Positions 10,256-21,170 of a stretch of 33,842 nt of DNA are shown one piece after another. Made by a program: the position numbers and the translations under genes. The notes under the pieces were generated by a model, which saw only the letters and a list, made by a program, of their open reading frames with translations, ran no database searches and was not told the DNA's origin. This stretch comes from an uncultured Mycoplasmatota bacterium (GTDB lineage: Bacteria; Bacillota_I; Bacilli_A; RF39; UBA660). The DNA lies in NCBI GenBank assembly GCA_946497925.1, contig CAMMMG010000009.1, forward strand, positions 1 through 33,842, given 5' to 3'. The stretch's first letter is position 1. Each line of letters opens with the position of its first letter.

Positions 10256-11467
10256 ATGCAGCGAATTATTTTTCATATCGATGTTAATAATGCCTTTTTA
10301 TCTTGGACTGCTATCTATCTTTTAAATCATGGCTATAAACAAGATATTAGAAAGATTCCTTCAGTAATAGGAGGAGATGAAAAAGCAAGACGAGGTATAG
10401 TCCTTGCTAAAAGTCCTATCGCTAAGAAATATGGAATAGTAACAGCAGAGACATTATATAGTGCTAGAAGTAAATGTAAAGCCTTACAAGTATTTCCTCC
10501 TAACTATGCTTTTTATAAAGAACAATCTAAAAAGTTATATAATTATCTATCACAGTATACTCCTGTAATAGAACAATACTCTATTGATGAATGTTTTCTT
10601 GACCTTACAGGTACTACACTTCTTTATGGTAATGATTATGTATCACTAGCTCACAAAATAAAAGATGAGATCAAAGAAAAGTTTGGTTTCACAGTCAATG
10701 TGGGAATAGGAGAAAATAAACTTTGTGCTAAAATGGCAAGTGACTTTGAAAAACCAGATAAAGTACATACTCTTTATTTAAATGAAATTGAAACTAAAAT
10801 GTGGCCTTTAAAAGTAAATGATTTATTTATGTTAGGTAAAAGTTCTGCTAAAAAATTAAATGACTTAGGAATATATACTATTAGAGATTTAGCAGAAGCT
10901 AACATTAACTTACTGAGAAAACATTTTAAAAGCCAGGGTGATTACTTTAAAGAAGCAGCTTTAGGAATAGATTATAGTAAAGTAAAACCTAGAAATGCTA
11001 AAAATAAGTGTATTAGTATCTCTAGAACCTTACCTTATGATGTAACTAGAAAAGAAGACTTATTAAAAATATTATTTAGTGAAACAGAAGAAGTCTCTTT
11101 TACTTTAAGAAGCCAAAAACTATATACAGGAACTATTGCCGTTACTTATAGAAATAATCTTTTTAAAAACTATTCTCATCAAATTACTTTAGATAATCCT
11201 ACTAATGTAACAGAAGAAATCTATAAAGGAGTTAAAACAATCTTTGAAGCTAGTTGGAAAGAAGATCCTATTAGAAATATAGGAGTAAGATTAGGTGATT
11301 TAAAAGAGAAAGCAGTTAGTCAGATGTCTTTATTTGAAGAATCTGATGTGAAAGTAGAAGATAAGGTAGAGGAAGTAATGGATAGCATTATTAAAAAATA
11401 TGGAAAAGGTAGTGTTATAAGAGCTAGTAAAAAAGAAGAAGATTATAATATTGAAAGAAGACAATAA
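10256..11467 (+). CDS. dinB: Y-family DNA polymerase (Pol IV / DinB-like)
   Basis: IFHIDVNNAFLSWTA, EQYSIDECFLDLTGT, VNVGIGENKLCAKMASDFEKPD. Confidence 0.92.
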   Translation: MQRIIFHIDVNNAFLSWTAIYLLNHGYKQDIRKIPSVIGGDEKARRGIVLAKSPIAKKYGIVTAETLYSARSKCKALQVFPPNYAFYKEQSKKLYNYLSQYTPVIEQYSIDECFLDLTGTTLLYGNDYVSLAHKIKDEIKEKFGFTVNVGIGENKLCAKMASDFEKPDKVHTLYLNEIETKMWPLKVNDLFMLGKSSAKKLNDLGIYTIRDLAEANINLLRKHFKSQGDYFKEAALGIDYSKVKPRNAKNKCISISRTLPYDVTRKEDLLKILFSETEEVSFTLRSQKLYTGTIAVTYRNNLFKNYSHQITLDNPTNVTEEIYKGVKTIFEASWKEDPIRNIGVRLGDLKEKAVSQMSLFEESDVKVEDKVEEVMDSIIKKYGKGSVIRASKKEEDYNIERRQ

Positions 11468-12392
11468 AAAAGTTTTTGCACAGTTTTTGTGGAAAAACAT
11501 AATTTAAAAGATTATCAATAATAGAGTTAATCTCATTTTCATTTAATTTAATATCTTCATTAATTAAACCAATGTCAGAGTGAATACCGTCATTCTTATG
11601 AAAGTCAGAACCTATTGTCGTTATTAGATTATGATGTTTAGCAAAGTTATTCCAATGAGTACTTTCATTGATTTTATTACCATTTATATCTAAATAAATG
11701 TAATTAGCTTCAATACCATCAGGATTCATTTCTTTAACTAGTTTTAATATATCATCATCAGATAAGTCATCTTCGTATTTATAACAGACAGGATGAGCAA
11801 GAACTACTTTGCCACCAGCTTCTCTTATTAAATTACTAGCTTCCTTAGGAATAATAGCTTCTTTTTCTACATAACATGGACATCCTTCATTCATTATTGT
11901 TTCAATAAATTCACCTTTATTAGGAATATGTCCAAAGGTTTTTTATAATAACTCTTCATTAGCTTTATTTCCTACAATATTAAGAGCAATATGAGCTTTA
12001 GTAACAGCATCAATCTTATCTAAAGAATCAACATCAATGATATAACTCAACTCTTTTAATTTAGCCGCAACATCATGTAAATAAATATGCCTAGCATTAC
12101 GTATAGCATATAACTTTTCTTTTAGTTTCATATTATTAATATCAAAGTTATAGCCTAATACATGAATACCTATTCCCTTATACTTAGTAGATATTTCTAC
12201 AGCAGGAATTATCTTTATATTGTTCGTTTGTGCATAATTAAATAACTCATCATTATAAGCAAGAGTTGTATCATGATCTGCTATTGCAATAACACTAACC
12301 CCATTATTAACTGCTCTATCAATAATTTCTTTAGGAGATAATTCTCCATCAGATAAATTACTATGAATGTGTAAATCTATAAGGCTTCCCAT
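11424..12392 (-). pseudogene. PHP-domain metal-dependent phosphoesterase, interrupted by one in-frame TAA
   Basis: N-half MGSLIDLHIHSNLSDGELSPKEIIDRA..IADHDTT (start 12392 after GAGGTG) and C-half KTFGHIPNKGEF..VVLAHP..GSDFHKNDG lie in the same frame; the only interruption is TAA at 11943-11945. Confidence 0.8.
11474..11496. promoter_or_regulatory. Paired inverted DnaA-box-like motif, copy 2
   Basis: TTTTGCACA (11474-11482) - GTTTT - TGTGGAAAA (11488-11496). Confidence 0.5.
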
Positions 12393-12446
12393 AAAATTCA
12401 CCTCAATAATATAAATAATTTTAACACTAAAATTGTAAAAAAAGTT

Positions 12447-12475
12447 TAAAATTCAGTAAATTTATGATATAATAT
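12447..12475 (+). promoter_or_regulatory. SigA-type promoter
   Basis: TTTAAA (12447-12452), 17 bp ending TGA, TATAAT (12470-12475). Confidence 0.55.
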
Positions 12476-12504
12476 GAAACACATTCGATGAAGAGGTGAA
12501 AATA

Positions 12505-13017
12505 ATGTTAGAGTTTAAAAGTAAAAATGGAACCACTTTTTTTATGGAAGAAGAAGAAAAAGCATTTATTTCAGTACTTGCTAATGGTTATATTATCACA
12601 CCAGGTGGAGATTTTATAAGCTCAAGTAATGACCATGGTATGTCTTTTGGCGGTTTTTATCATTTATTAGAAGGAAAAAATCCAACTGAAGAAGATAAAC
12701 TTCATACCATGGAGGCAATTAATAAATTAGGACAATTAGGTTATTCTTTGTTTTTAGGTACTAAAAGAACTACAAATAATTATCAAGATATGTCTTTAGG
12801 TTTTGGTGTAGTTTATATTCCAGAAAATATTACTGAAAACCAAAAGGAATCTTTGAAAGCACTTTTAGAAACAAATTCTAGAAGATGGAATAAAGAAGAA
12901 AAACTACTAAGTATTGAATATGCTATAATTACATCAGTGGGAAAAACGCAGCAAATCTTAGAAGACAATTTTTATGAAATAGTTAATATTAATTCTAAAA
13001 ATTATGTAAAAAAATAA
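12505..13017 (+). CDS. Hypothetical protein
   Basis: ORF MLEFKSKNGTTFFMEEE..; RBS AGAGGTG before ATG 12505. Confidence 0.7.
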   Translation: MLEFKSKNGTTFFMEEEEKAFISVLANGYIITPGGDFISSSNDHGMSFGGFYHLLEGKNPTEEDKLHTMEAINKLGQLGYSLFLGTKRTTNNYQDMSLGFGVVYIPENITENQKESLKALLETNSRRWNKEEKLLSIEYAIITSVGKTQQILEDNFYEIVNINSKNYVKK

Positions 13018-13212
13018 AGATAAATGATTATTAAATTTGCGAACTGTTTTTTTGAAAAGAACACTGAAATAACAAATAATATACGGTATACTAATTGTAA
13101 TGATATTTATAAAGAAGTTTATCAAAATTAGGTAACATAAAACCTTTGGATATTTTCATAAATTTATGTGTTTATTTTATTTGGTTAGAAACGAGCCTCT
13201 AGATTTAAATAT

Positions 13213-13872
13213 CTATAAATGAGTTTTCGGAAAAATATATAGGGTATATCTAAGTACTCTTTTTTTTTTTCTTTCAATTAAAAAGTTATAAATATCAGAA
13301 CTTAAATTATTTTCAGTATCATTGCCCATAAGAGTAGCGACAGTTCGTCTTATATTATTTTCATCATAGTACTTATCAATATAACTATTTAAATAGTCAT
13401 AGTTAGTGCTAATAATTTTACCATTTTTAAAAAGCCTTATTTCACTATTTTTGTTTACTAGTTTTATCCATTCATTTTTATATCTATCTTTTTCTTCCTT
13501 AGTAAGCTTGTGTTCATACTCTAATAATTTTGCAATCTCTTCAGTTGCAACTTCCCCAACACTATGAGCATACTCATCGTATTCATTTACAAATATAACA
13601 GATATTTTATTAGGAAGTTTATAACAAAAGTAAAGAAAGTTTAAATACTCTTGAGTGTTATTACGACTACTCCAAATTCTAACAGTTTTATCTTTATCAA
13701 TATTTATAGGAATATCTACATCTTTAATATTTCCTATAGTAAAATCTTCATAAAAGGCATATAAGTCGTTATTAATTGAATTACTTTTATAAAGTGGGGT
13801 AAAAGCAGCATAACCAAAAAACACATCTAATTTATTCATATTTTTATTATCTATCACTTTTTCTGTAAACAT
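13213..13872 (-). CDS. DUF1835-like protein
   Basis: VRIWSSRNNTQEYLNFLYFCYKLPNK..ISVIF and following helical region resemble DUF1835/DUF3658 proteins; A11 run near 3' end. Confidence 0.55.
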   Translation of the reverse strand: MFTEKVIDNKNMNKLDVFFGYAAFTPLYKSNSINNDLYAFYEDFTIGNIKDVDIPINIDKDKTVRIWSSRNNTQEYLNFLYFCYKLPNKISVIFVNEYDEYAHSVGEVATEEIAKLLEYEHKLTKEEKDRYKNEWIKLVNKNSEIRLFKNGKIISTNYDYLNSYIDKYYDENNIRRTVATLMGNDTENNLSSDIYNFLIERKKKRVLRYTLYIFPKTHL

Positions 13873-13963
13873 ATTTAACTCCTTTACACAATTTATTTAT
13901 CTCATTATCTGCTTTATAAGATATAAATGTCAATTTTTTTTCCAAAAAACTTTCAAAAAATGC

Positions 13964-13992
13964 TTGTATTCTGGGGATTTCTATGATAATAT
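13964..13992 (+). promoter_or_regulatory. Promoter of the S10 operon
   Basis: TTGTAT (13964-13969), 17 bp, extended -10 TGA-TAATAT (13987-13992). Confidence 0.6.
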
Positions 13993-13998
13993 TAATTA

Positions 13999-14117
13999 CG
14001 TGTGACTGCTTGGATGTGGGAGGTTGTCGATACACCAGGAAGAGTTGTTAATTGGTTATCGGGTTATTCACACGGAGCAAGTCTATACTAGATATAGGCG
14101 AAGGGAGGACGTAAATA
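13999..14117 (+). promoter_or_regulatory. Structured 5' leader of the S10 operon (candidate r-protein-binding leader)
   Basis: CGTGTGA (13999-14005) / TCACACG (14068-14074); inner CGATA-c-ACCA (14028-14037) / TGGT-TATCG (14053-14061); CTATA/TATAG hairpin at 14083-14097. Confidence 0.65.
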
Positions 14118-14429
14118 GTGTCAACACAAAAGATTCGTATTAAGTTAAAAGCATATGATCATAAGATACTTGACAATGCTGTAACTAAAATTGTTGAAAC
14201 AATCAAAAGAACTGGAGGAGATATAGTTGGACCTGTACCTCTACCAACAGAAATTGAGAAATTCACAATTTTAAGAGCTGTTCACAAATATAAAGATAGT
14301 CGTGAACAATTCGAAAGAAGAACACACAAGAGATTAATTGACATTAAAAGCCCAAGTAAAGAAACGATTGATGCATTAGCACATCTTGATTTACCAAGTG
14401 GTGTCGATATCAAAATCAAAACAATCTAA
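14118..14429 (+). CDS. rpsJ: 30S ribosomal protein S10 (GTG start)
   Basis: [37 protein letters not shown] start after GGGAGG. Confidence 0.97.
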   Translation: MSTQKIRIKLKAYDHKILDNAVTKIVETIKRTGGDIVGPVPLPTEIEKFTILRAVHKYKDSREQFERRTHKRLIDIKSPSKETIDALAHLDLPSGVDIKIKTI

Positions 14430-14446
14430 AATAGGAGGAAATGAAA

Positions 14447-15214
14447 ATGAAAGGAATCTTAGGTACAAAAAAAGGAATGACTCAAGTATTCACTACTGAT
14501 GGTAAACTTATTCCTGTAACTGTTGTAGAAGTTGAACCTAATGTTGTTACACAAATCAAAACTAATGAAACAGATGGTTATGAAGCAATTCAATTAGGTT
14601 ATAAAACAGTTAGAGAAAAACTAAGTAACAAACCAAAGATGGGTCATACCACTAAAGCTAATACTGAACCTAAGCGCTTCTTAAGAGAAATAAAAGGCGT
14701 AAATGTAGCTGATTACACTTTAGGACAAGTATTAGATGCTAGCGTATTTGAAGCTGGTGAAATTGTAGACGTTAGTGGAGTTAGCAAAGGAAAAGGTTTC
14801 CAAGGTGTAATTAAACGTCACAATCAAAGTCGTGGACCTATGGGACATGGTTCACAATATCATCGTGGAGTAGGATCTCTTGGAACAATGAGACCAATGC
14901 ACGTATTAAAAGGTAAGAAATTACCAGGACAAATGGGTAATGTAAACTCTACTGTTCAAAACTTAGAAGTAGTAGCAGTAGACTTAGAAAATAATGTAAT
15001 TTTAATTAAAGGTAATGTGCCTGGACCAAAAGAAGGACTAGTAGTAATTAAAACAGCTGTCAAGAAGCCAGGTAAGAAAAATACTGCTAAAGACTTAATC
15101 ACTTATGAAGAGATGAAAGAAGCTGAAGTTACTACTGAAGTAGAAGAAAATACTAATACTGAAGAAGTAGTAGAAGCTGCAACTACTGAGTCAACAGAAA
15201 CAACAAACGAATAA
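14447..15214 (+). CDS. rplC: 50S ribosomal protein L3 with acidic C-terminal extension
   Basis: [38 protein letters not shown] spacing favours ATG at 14447 over 14441. Confidence 0.96.
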   Translation: MKGILGTKKGMTQVFTTDGKLIPVTVVEVEPNVVTQIKTNETDGYEAIQLGYKTVREKLSNKPKMGHTTKANTEPKRFLREIKGVNVADYTLGQVLDASVFEAGEIVDVSGVSKGKGFQGVIKRHNQSRGPMGHGSQYHRGVGSLGTMRPMHVLKGKKLPGQMGNVNSTVQNLEVVAVDLENNVILIKGNVPGPKEGLVVIKTAVKKPGKKNTAKDLITYEEMKEAEVTTEVEENTNTEEVVEAATTESTETTNE

Positions 15215-15267
15215 TCATCACTACAGTTTAAATAAAATTATGTTATGTAGTGAAAGGAGGAAAAAGT

Positions 15268-15894
15268 ATGAAAAAGATAGATCTTTTAAATCTTAAAGGT
15301 GAAAAAGTAAATGAATTAAAATTAAATGAAGAAATATTTTCTATTACCCCAAATGATAAAGTATTATATGATGCAATTATTTTAGCAAGAGCATCATTAA
15401 GACAAGGAACACACTCTACTAAAAACCGTTCAGAAGTTAGTGGTGGAGGACGTAAACCTTGGAGACAAAAAGGAACTGGACATGCACGTCAAGGTTCAAT
15501 TAGAGCTGTACAATGGGTAGGTGGAGGAAGATATGGAACTCCAGTACCAAGAGATTACAGCAAGAAACAAAATCGTAAAGAAAGAAGATTAGCATTAAAG
15601 AGTGCTTTAAGTCATAAGTTTAATGATAATGAAGTAATCGTTATGGAAGAGTTATCATTTACTACTCCAAAGACAAAAGAAATGATTACATTATTAAATA
15701 CATTAAAAATAGCTGATAAGAAAGTACTATTTGTAGTAGAAGACTTTACAGAAAATGTAATATTAGCATCTAGAAATATTCCTAGTGTTGCTTTAATAGC
15801 AGCTAATGAATTAAATGTATTAGACTTAGTTAACTCTGATGTCGTAGTCTTTACTAGTGAAGCTATTAAAAAGATAGAGGAGGCTCTTAAATAA
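15268..15894 (+). CDS. rplD: 50S ribosomal protein L4
   Basis: KNRSEVSGGGRKPWRQKGTGHARQGSIRAVQWVGGG. Confidence 0.97.
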   Translation: MKKIDLLNLKGEKVNELKLNEEIFSITPNDKVLYDAIILARASLRQGTHSTKNRSEVSGGGRKPWRQKGTGHARQGSIRAVQWVGGGRYGTPVPRDYSKKQNRKERRLALKSALSHKFNDNEVIVMEELSFTTPKTKEMITLLNTLKIADKKVLFVVEDFTENVILASRNIPSVALIAANELNVLDLVNSDVVVFTSEAIKKIEEALK

Positions 15895-16175
15895 TGGATA
15901 CTAAATACTTAGAAATAATCAAAGCTCCTGTTATCACTGAAAAAAGTGGTTCTCTAGGAGAGAAGAATCAATATGTATTTAAGGTTTCTTCTAAAGCTAA
16001 TAAAATTGAAATTAAACAAGCTATTGAAAAAATCTTTAAAGTACATGTAAAAGAAATAAGAACATTAAATGTTAAACCTAAAAAAAGAAGAGTTGGTCGC
16101 TATACTGGACTTACAAATAGATATAAGAAAGCTATTGTAACTCTAAGAGATGGTGAACAAATTGATCTTGGTTAG
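15894..16175 (+). CDS. rplW: 50S ribosomal protein L23
   Basis: IIKAPVITEKS..YVFKVSSKANKIEIKQAIEKIFKV. Confidence 0.96.
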   Translation: MDTKYLEIIKAPVITEKSGSLGEKNQYVFKVSSKANKIEIKQAIEKIFKVHVKEIRTLNVKPKKRRVGRYTGLTNRYKKAIVTLRDGEQIDLG

Positions 16176-16191
16176 AAGGAGGGACTAAAAT

Positions 16192-17022
16192 ATGGCAATA
16201 AGAAATTATAAACCTACTACACCAGGACGTAGAGGAATGAGTACTCTAACAAACGAAGAGATTACTAAATCTACTCCAGAGAAAAGCTTAACAGTAACAC
16301 TTAAGAAAAACTCTGGACGTAATAATCAAGGAAAAATAACTGTTCGTCATCAAGGTGGCGGAGTTAAAAGAAAATATCGTCTTATCGACTTCAAAAGAGA
16401 TAAGAAAGATATCGCTGGTGTTGTAGCAAGCATAGAATACGATCCAAATAGAACAGCAAACATTGCATTAATCAACTATATGGATGGAGAAAAGAGATAC
16501 ATCATCGCGCCTAAGAACTTAAAAGTAGGAGACAAAGTAATAAGCGGTGAAAACGTAGATATCAAAGTAGGAAATGCTCTTCCTATTATGAATATTCCAG
16601 TAGGTACTGTTATTCATAACATTGAACTTCGCCCAGGTAAAGGAGCTGCTCTAGCAAGAAGTGCTGGAACTAGTGCTCAAATTCTAGGACGTGAAGGAAA
16701 ATATGTAATGATTAGATTATCAAGTGGAGAACAAAGAAAAGTACTTGGTACTTGTATGGCTACAGTTGGTGTTGTTGGTAACGAAGATGCTAGCTTAGTT
16801 AAACTTGGTAAAGCAGGACGTAAACGTCATATGGGAATTCGCCCAACAGTTCGTGGTTCTGTTATGAACCCTAATGACCATCCACACGGTGGTGGTGAAG
16901 GACGTGCTCCAGTTGGACGTAAGGCACCTCTTACTCCATGGGGTAAACCTGCTCTTGGATATAAAACAAGAAATAATAAAAAGACAGACAAATTTATTGT
17001 ACGTCGTCGTAATAGTAAATAG
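16192..17022 (+). CDS. rplB: 50S ribosomal protein L2
   Basis: [36 protein letters not shown]. Confidence 0.98.
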   Translation: MAIRNYKPTTPGRRGMSTLTNEEITKSTPEKSLTVTLKKNSGRNNQGKITVRHQGGGVKRKYRLIDFKRDKKDIAGVVASIEYDPNRTANIALINYMDGEKRYIIAPKNLKVGDKVISGENVDIKVGNALPIMNIPVGTVIHNIELRPGKGAALARSAGTSAQILGREGKYVMIRLSSGEQRKVLGTCMATVGVVGNEDASLVKLGKAGRKRHMGIRPTVRGSVMNPNDHPHGGGEGRAPVGRKAPLTPWGKPALGYKTRNNKKTDKFIVRRRNSK

Positions 17023-17033
17023 GAGGATAAAAT

Positions 17034-17300
17034 ATGGCTAGAAGTTTAAAGAAAGGACCTTATGTATTTCCAAGACTATTAAAAAAGGTTCAAAAATTAA
17101 ATGAAACTGGAAAAAAAGAAGTAATTAAAACTTGGTCACGCCGTTCTACTATCTTTCCTGAATTTATCGGCCACACCTTTGCAGTTCATAACGGTAAAGA
17201 ATTTATCCCCGTTTATGTTACTGAAGACATGGTTGGACACAAATTAGGAGAATTTGCTTTAACTCGTAAAAATGGTGGACATGGCTCTGACAAAAAATAA
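17034..17300 (+). CDS. rpsS: 30S ribosomal protein S19
   Basis: [41 protein letters not shown]. Confidence 0.98.
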   Translation: MARSLKKGPYVFPRLLKKVQKLNETGKKEVIKTWSRRSTIFPEFIGHTFAVHNGKEFIPVYVTEDMVGHKLGEFALTRKNGGHGSDKK

Positions 17301-17322
17301 TAAAGACTAGGAGGAGTTAAAA

Positions 17323-17655
17323 ATGGAAGCAAAAGCAATCGCTAAAATGCAAAGAATATCACCTATTAAAGCTCGTTTAGTAATTGATACTATTCGTGGT
17401 AAAAAAGTAAGTGATGCTCTAGCAATATTAGAAAATACAAATAAAAAAGCGGCTCGCCTTACTAAGAAAGTCTTAAATTCAGCAGTAGCAAATGCCGTAA
17501 ATAATAACGGATTAAATGCTGACGATTTATATGTAAAGGAAGCACGTGTAGATGCTGGTCCAGTAATGAAAAGAGTATTATTCGACTCACGTGGACGCAT
17601 CGGACATAATGATAAAAGAACAAGTCACATAGTTATTGTAGTGGCTGCAAAATAA
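17323..17655 (+). CDS. rplV: 50S ribosomal protein L22
   Basis: ISPIKARLVIDTIRGKKV, RGRIGHNDKRTSHIVIVV. Confidence 0.97.
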   Translation: MEAKAIAKMQRISPIKARLVIDTIRGKKVSDALAILENTNKKAARLTKKVLNSAVANAVNNNGLNADDLYVKEARVDAGPVMKRVLFDSRGRIGHNDKRTSHIVIVVAAK

Positions 17656-17670
17656 TAAGGAGGAACTATA

Positions 17671-18363
17671 ATGGGACAAAAAGTTAATCCAAACGGACTA
17701 AGACTTGGCATCAACAAAGATTGGGAAGCTAAATGGTATGCTCCTAAAGGTGAAGTATCTAGCGTCTTAGTAAATGATATTAAGATTAGAGAATACCTTG
17801 AAAAAAATCTTAAAAATGCAGGAATTGCCAAAGTCGAAATAGAAAGAACTCCAAAGAAATGTGAAGTTTCTATCCATACATCACGTCCAGGTGTTATCAT
17901 CGGTCGCGGTGGAGAAGAAATTACAAAACTTAAGGATAAACTATCAAAAGTCGTTGGTGAAAACATTAATATATCAATCGTTGATATTAAGAAAGCAGAC
18001 CTTAATGCACAATTAGTTGCAGATTCAATTGCAAGTCAAATTACAAATAGAGCATCATTTAGAATGGCTCAAAAACGTGCAATTAGAAATGCAATGAAAG
18101 CAGGAGCTAAAGGTATCAAAACAAAAGTATCAGGACGTTTAGGTGGTGCTGATATGGCTCGTAGTGAAGGATATACAGAAGGAACTATCCCACTACATAC
18201 ATTAAGAGCAGATGTTGATTATGCTACAAGTGAAGCAGATACAACATATGGTAAAATTGGTGTAAAAGTATGGATTTACAAAGGCGAAATCCTACCATCA
18301 AAGAATAAAGTAAGTAAAGATACTAAAGAAAGAAAAGAAAGTAAAGCTAAAGGAGGTAATTAG
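17671..18363 (+). CDS. rpsC: 30S ribosomal protein S3
   Basis: [39 protein letters not shown]. Confidence 0.98.
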   Translation: MGQKVNPNGLRLGINKDWEAKWYAPKGEVSSVLVNDIKIREYLEKNLKNAGIAKVEIERTPKKCEVSIHTSRPGVIIGRGGEEITKLKDKLSKVVGENINISIVDIKKADLNAQLVADSIASQITNRASFRMAQKRAIRNAMKAGAKGIKTKVSGRLGGADMARSEGYTEGTIPLHTLRADVDYATSEADTTYGKIGVKVWIYKGEILPSKNKVSKDTKERKESKAKGGN

Positions 18364-18364
18364 A

Positions 18365-18805
18365 GTGTTAATACCATCAAGAACTAAATATCGTCGTGTT
18401 CACAGATTACCTTACGAAGGCAAATCAAGAGGTAATCGTGAGTTACACTTTGGTGAGTATGGATTACAAGCTAAAGAAGGAGCATGGATTACAGCAAATC
18501 AAATCGAAGCAGCTCGTGTTGCCATGACTCGTTATATGAAACGTGGTGGTAAAGTATGGATAAACATATTCCCACACATGCCACTAACTAAAAAACCTAT
18601 CGGTACTCGTCAAGGTAAAGGTAAAGGTAATGTTGAAGAATGGGTAGCAGTAGTTAAAGAAGGAAAAATCATGTTTGAAGTAGCAGGTGTTTCTGAAGAA
18701 GTAGCTCGTGAAGCATTAAGACTAGCAAGCCATAAATTACCAATAACTTGCAAATTTGTAAAGAAAGAAGATAAAGTAGCAGGAGGTGTTACTAATGAAG
18801 GTTAA
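18365..18805 (+). CDS. rplP: 50S ribosomal protein L16
   Basis: [45 protein letters not shown]. Confidence 0.97.
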   Translation: MLIPSRTKYRRVHRLPYEGKSRGNRELHFGEYGLQAKEGAWITANQIEAARVAMTRYMKRGGKVWINIFPHMPLTKKPIGTRQGKGKGNVEEWVAVVKEGKIMFEVAGVSEEVAREALRLASHKLPITCKFVKKEDKVAGGVTNEG

Positions 18806-18998
18806 AGAAATTAGAGAATTATCAAACGAAGAGATCAATGCAAAACTTAAAGAATCTAAAGAAGAACTATTCAACTTAAGATTTAGTGGAGCAATGGGTA
18901 ACCTAGAAAAACCTTCACGCCTTAGAGAATTAAGACACCAAGTAGCAAGACTAAAAACCGTTTTAAAAGAACGTGAGAAAGAAGAAAAGGTTGATTAG
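18795..18998 (+). CDS. rpmC: 50S ribosomal protein L29
   Basis: [33 protein letters not shown] 18795 after AGGAGG. Confidence 0.95.
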   Translation: MKVKEIRELSNEEINAKLKESKEELFNLRFSGAMGNLEKPSRLRELRHQVARLKTVLKEREKEEKVD

Positions 18999-19008
18999 GA
19001 GGTAAGTT

Positions 19009-19269
19009 ATGGAAAAGAAAATGACACATGAATTAGTTGGTAAAGTTGTTAGTACAAAAAACAATAAAACTATTACAGTTTTAGTAGAAACACATAAAAT
19101 GCACCCAAAATATCACAAAAGAGTTAAATCATCTAAAAAATACAGTGTACACGATGAAACAAATAAAGCAAAAGTAGGAGATGTAGTTAGAATTGTTGAA
19201 ACAAAACCAATTTCTAAGACTAAACATTTCTACTTAAAAGAAATCGTAAAAGAAGCAGTTATTCTATAA
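19009..19269 (+). CDS. rpsQ: 30S ribosomal protein S17
   Basis: [30 protein letters not shown]. Confidence 0.96.
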   Translation: MEKKMTHELVGKVVSTKNNKTITVLVETHKMHPKYHKRVKSSKKYSVHDETNKAKVGDVVRIVETKPISKTKHFYLKEIVKEAVIL

Positions 19270-19294
19270 CTCTTAAGGTAAAGGAGGATAATCT

Positions 19295-19663
19295 ATGTTA
19301 CAACAAGAAAGTAGATTAAAAGTTGCAGACAACTCAGGAGCACGTGAATTATTAGTAATCAGAGTGCTAGGAGGAAGTCATGTTAAAACTGGAAATATCG
19401 GAGATGTAGTTGTTGGAACCGTTAAAAATGCTATACCAAATTCACCACTTCCTAAAGGTAAAGTTGTAAAAGCTGTAATCGTAAGAAGCAAAAGAGGAGT
19501 AAGACGTGAAGATGGTAGTTATATCAAATTTGATGATAACGCATGTGTAATCATTAGAGATGATAAAAGTCCAGTCGGAACTCGTGTCTTTGGTCCAGTA
19601 GCACGTGAACTTCGTGATAAAGACTATATGAAGATAGTAAGTCTTGCGAAAGAAGTACTATAA
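19295..19663 (+). CDS. rplN: 50S ribosomal protein L14
   Basis: [27 protein letters not shown]. Confidence 0.98.
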   Translation: MLQQESRLKVADNSGARELLVIRVLGGSHVKTGNIGDVVVGTVKNAIPNSPLPKGKVVKAVIVRSKRGVRREDGSYIKFDDNACVIIRDDKSPVGTRVFGPVARELRDKDYMKIVSLAKEVL

Positions 19664-19674
19664 GGAGGAAAGTT

Positions 19675-19983
19675 ATGAAGTTAAAAGTTGGAGATAAAGT
19701 CGTTGTTATAAGTGGTGCTGATAAAGGTAAAGAAGGAAAAATAATCAAAACACTTAGAAGCGAAAATAAAGTTATTGTAGAAGGAGTACATATTGTTAAG
19801 AAACATCAAAAACCTACAGGAAATAACTCAGGTGGAATTCTTGAAATAGAAGCACCTATTGATGCCTCTAATGTAATGATAATTGATCCTAAGACTAAAA
19901 AAGGCACAAGAATCGGACATACAACAGACAAAAATGGAAAAAAAGTAAGAATAAGTACAAAATCTAAAGAAGTACTAGATTAG
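19675..19983 (+). CDS. rplX: 50S ribosomal protein L24
   Basis: KVGDKVVVISGADKGKEGKI, GVHIVKKHQKPTGNN. Confidence 0.97.
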   Translation: MKLKVGDKVVVISGADKGKEGKIIKTLRSENKVIVEGVHIVKKHQKPTGNNSGGILEIEAPIDASNVMIIDPKTKKGTRIGHTTDKNGKKVRISTKSKEVLD

Positions 19984-20001
19984 TGGAAGGAGGTTACATA
20001 A

Positions 20002-20538
20002 ATGACATTAAAAGAAAAGTATAATAAAGAAGTAGTTCCAGCTCTTATGAGTAAATATGGTTATAAATCAATAATGGAAGTACCAAAACTAGAAAAAGTT
20101 GTTATCAATATGGGTGTTGGAGATGCTACTACAAATTCTAAACTATTAGATGCTGCGCTTTCAGACCTTGAAAAAATCTCAGGACAAAAACCAGTAGTTA
20201 CAAAAGCAAAGAAATCAATCGCTGGTTTCAAGATTAGAGAAGGACAAAAGATAGGTTGTAAAGTAACACTTAGAAGTGATAACATGTATAACTTTGTTGA
20301 TAAACTAATTTCTATCTCACTTCCACAAGTTCGTGATTTTAGAGGAGTTAATCCAAAATCTTTCGATGGTCGTGGTAACTATACATTAGGTATTAAAGAA
20401 CAATTAATCTTTAGTGAAATAAACTATGATGAAATAGTAAAAGTACGTGGTATGGATATTATATTCGTAACAACTGCTAAAACTAATGAAGAAGCTTATG
20501 ACTTATTAAAAGGTTTAGGAATTCCTTTTAGAAAGTAA
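20002..20538 (+). CDS. rplE: 50S ribosomal protein L5
   Basis: [40 protein letters not shown]. Confidence 0.98.
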   Translation: MTLKEKYNKEVVPALMSKYGYKSIMEVPKLEKVVINMGVGDATTNSKLLDAALSDLEKISGQKPVVTKAKKSIAGFKIREGQKIGCKVTLRSDNMYNFVDKLISISLPQVRDFRGVNPKSFDGRGNYTLGIKEQLIFSEINYDEIVKVRGMDIIFVTTAKTNEEAYDLLKGLGIPFRK

Positions 20539-20551
20539 TGGAGGGTAAAAG

Positions 20552-20737
20552 ATGGCAAGAAAAAGTATGGTTGTAAAACAAAGTAGAAAGCCAAAATACA
20601 AAGTACGTGAATATACACGTTGTTCACGTTGTGGCAGACCACATGCAGTTATGAGTAAATTTGGAATCTGCCGTATTTGCTTCCGTGAATTGGCTTATAA
20701 AGGACAAATACCAGGCGTTAAAAAATCAAGCTGGTAG
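20552..20737 (+). CDS. rpsN: 30S ribosomal protein S14 type Z (zinc-binding)
   Basis: 61 aa; [30 protein letters not shown]. Confidence 0.97.
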   Translation: MARKSMVVKQSRKPKYKVREYTRCSRCGRPHAVMSKFGICRICFRELAYKGQIPGVKKSSW

Positions 20738-20753
20738 AAAAGGAGGAAAAAAG

Positions 20754-21155
20754 ATGGCTGTAGTTACAGATACAATTGCAGATATGTTAACTCGTATTCG
20801 TAATGCTAATGCTATGCGTTATGAAGAAGTAAAAGTTCCTTCATCAAAATTAAAATTAGAAATAGCAAGAATTTTAAAAGAAGAAGGATTTATTAAAGAT
20901 TACAAGTTAGAAAAAAATGATGTACAAGGTACAATCGTTCTAACATTAAAATATGGTGAAAACAAAGAAAGAGTAATAACAGGCTTAAAGAGAATTTCTA
21001 AACCAGGACTTAGAGTATATGCTAAAACTGATGAAATTCCAGTAGTATTAAATGGACTAGGAATTGCAATAGTTTCTACATCTAAGGGAATTATGACAGA
21101 TAAAGAAGCAAGAAGACAAAAACTTGGTGGCGAAGTCTTAGCTTATGTTTGGTAA
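20754..21155 (+). CDS. rpsH: 30S ribosomal protein S8
   Basis: [34 protein letters not shown]; start at 20754 after AGGAGG. Confidence 0.97.
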   Translation: MAVVTDTIADMLTRIRNANAMRYEEVKVPSSKLKLEIARILKEEGFIKDYKLEKNDVQGTIVLTLKYGENKERVITGLKRISKPGLRVYAKTDEIPVVLNGLGIAIVSTSKGIMTDKEARRQKLGGEVLAYVW

Positions 21156-21170
21156 AAGGAGGTGTTTTGA

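Noticed and set aside
13847-14035. Minus-strand 62-aa ORF before rpsJ
   Set aside because: Overlaps the 13213-13872 gene start and the S10 promoter/leader; no family resemblance.
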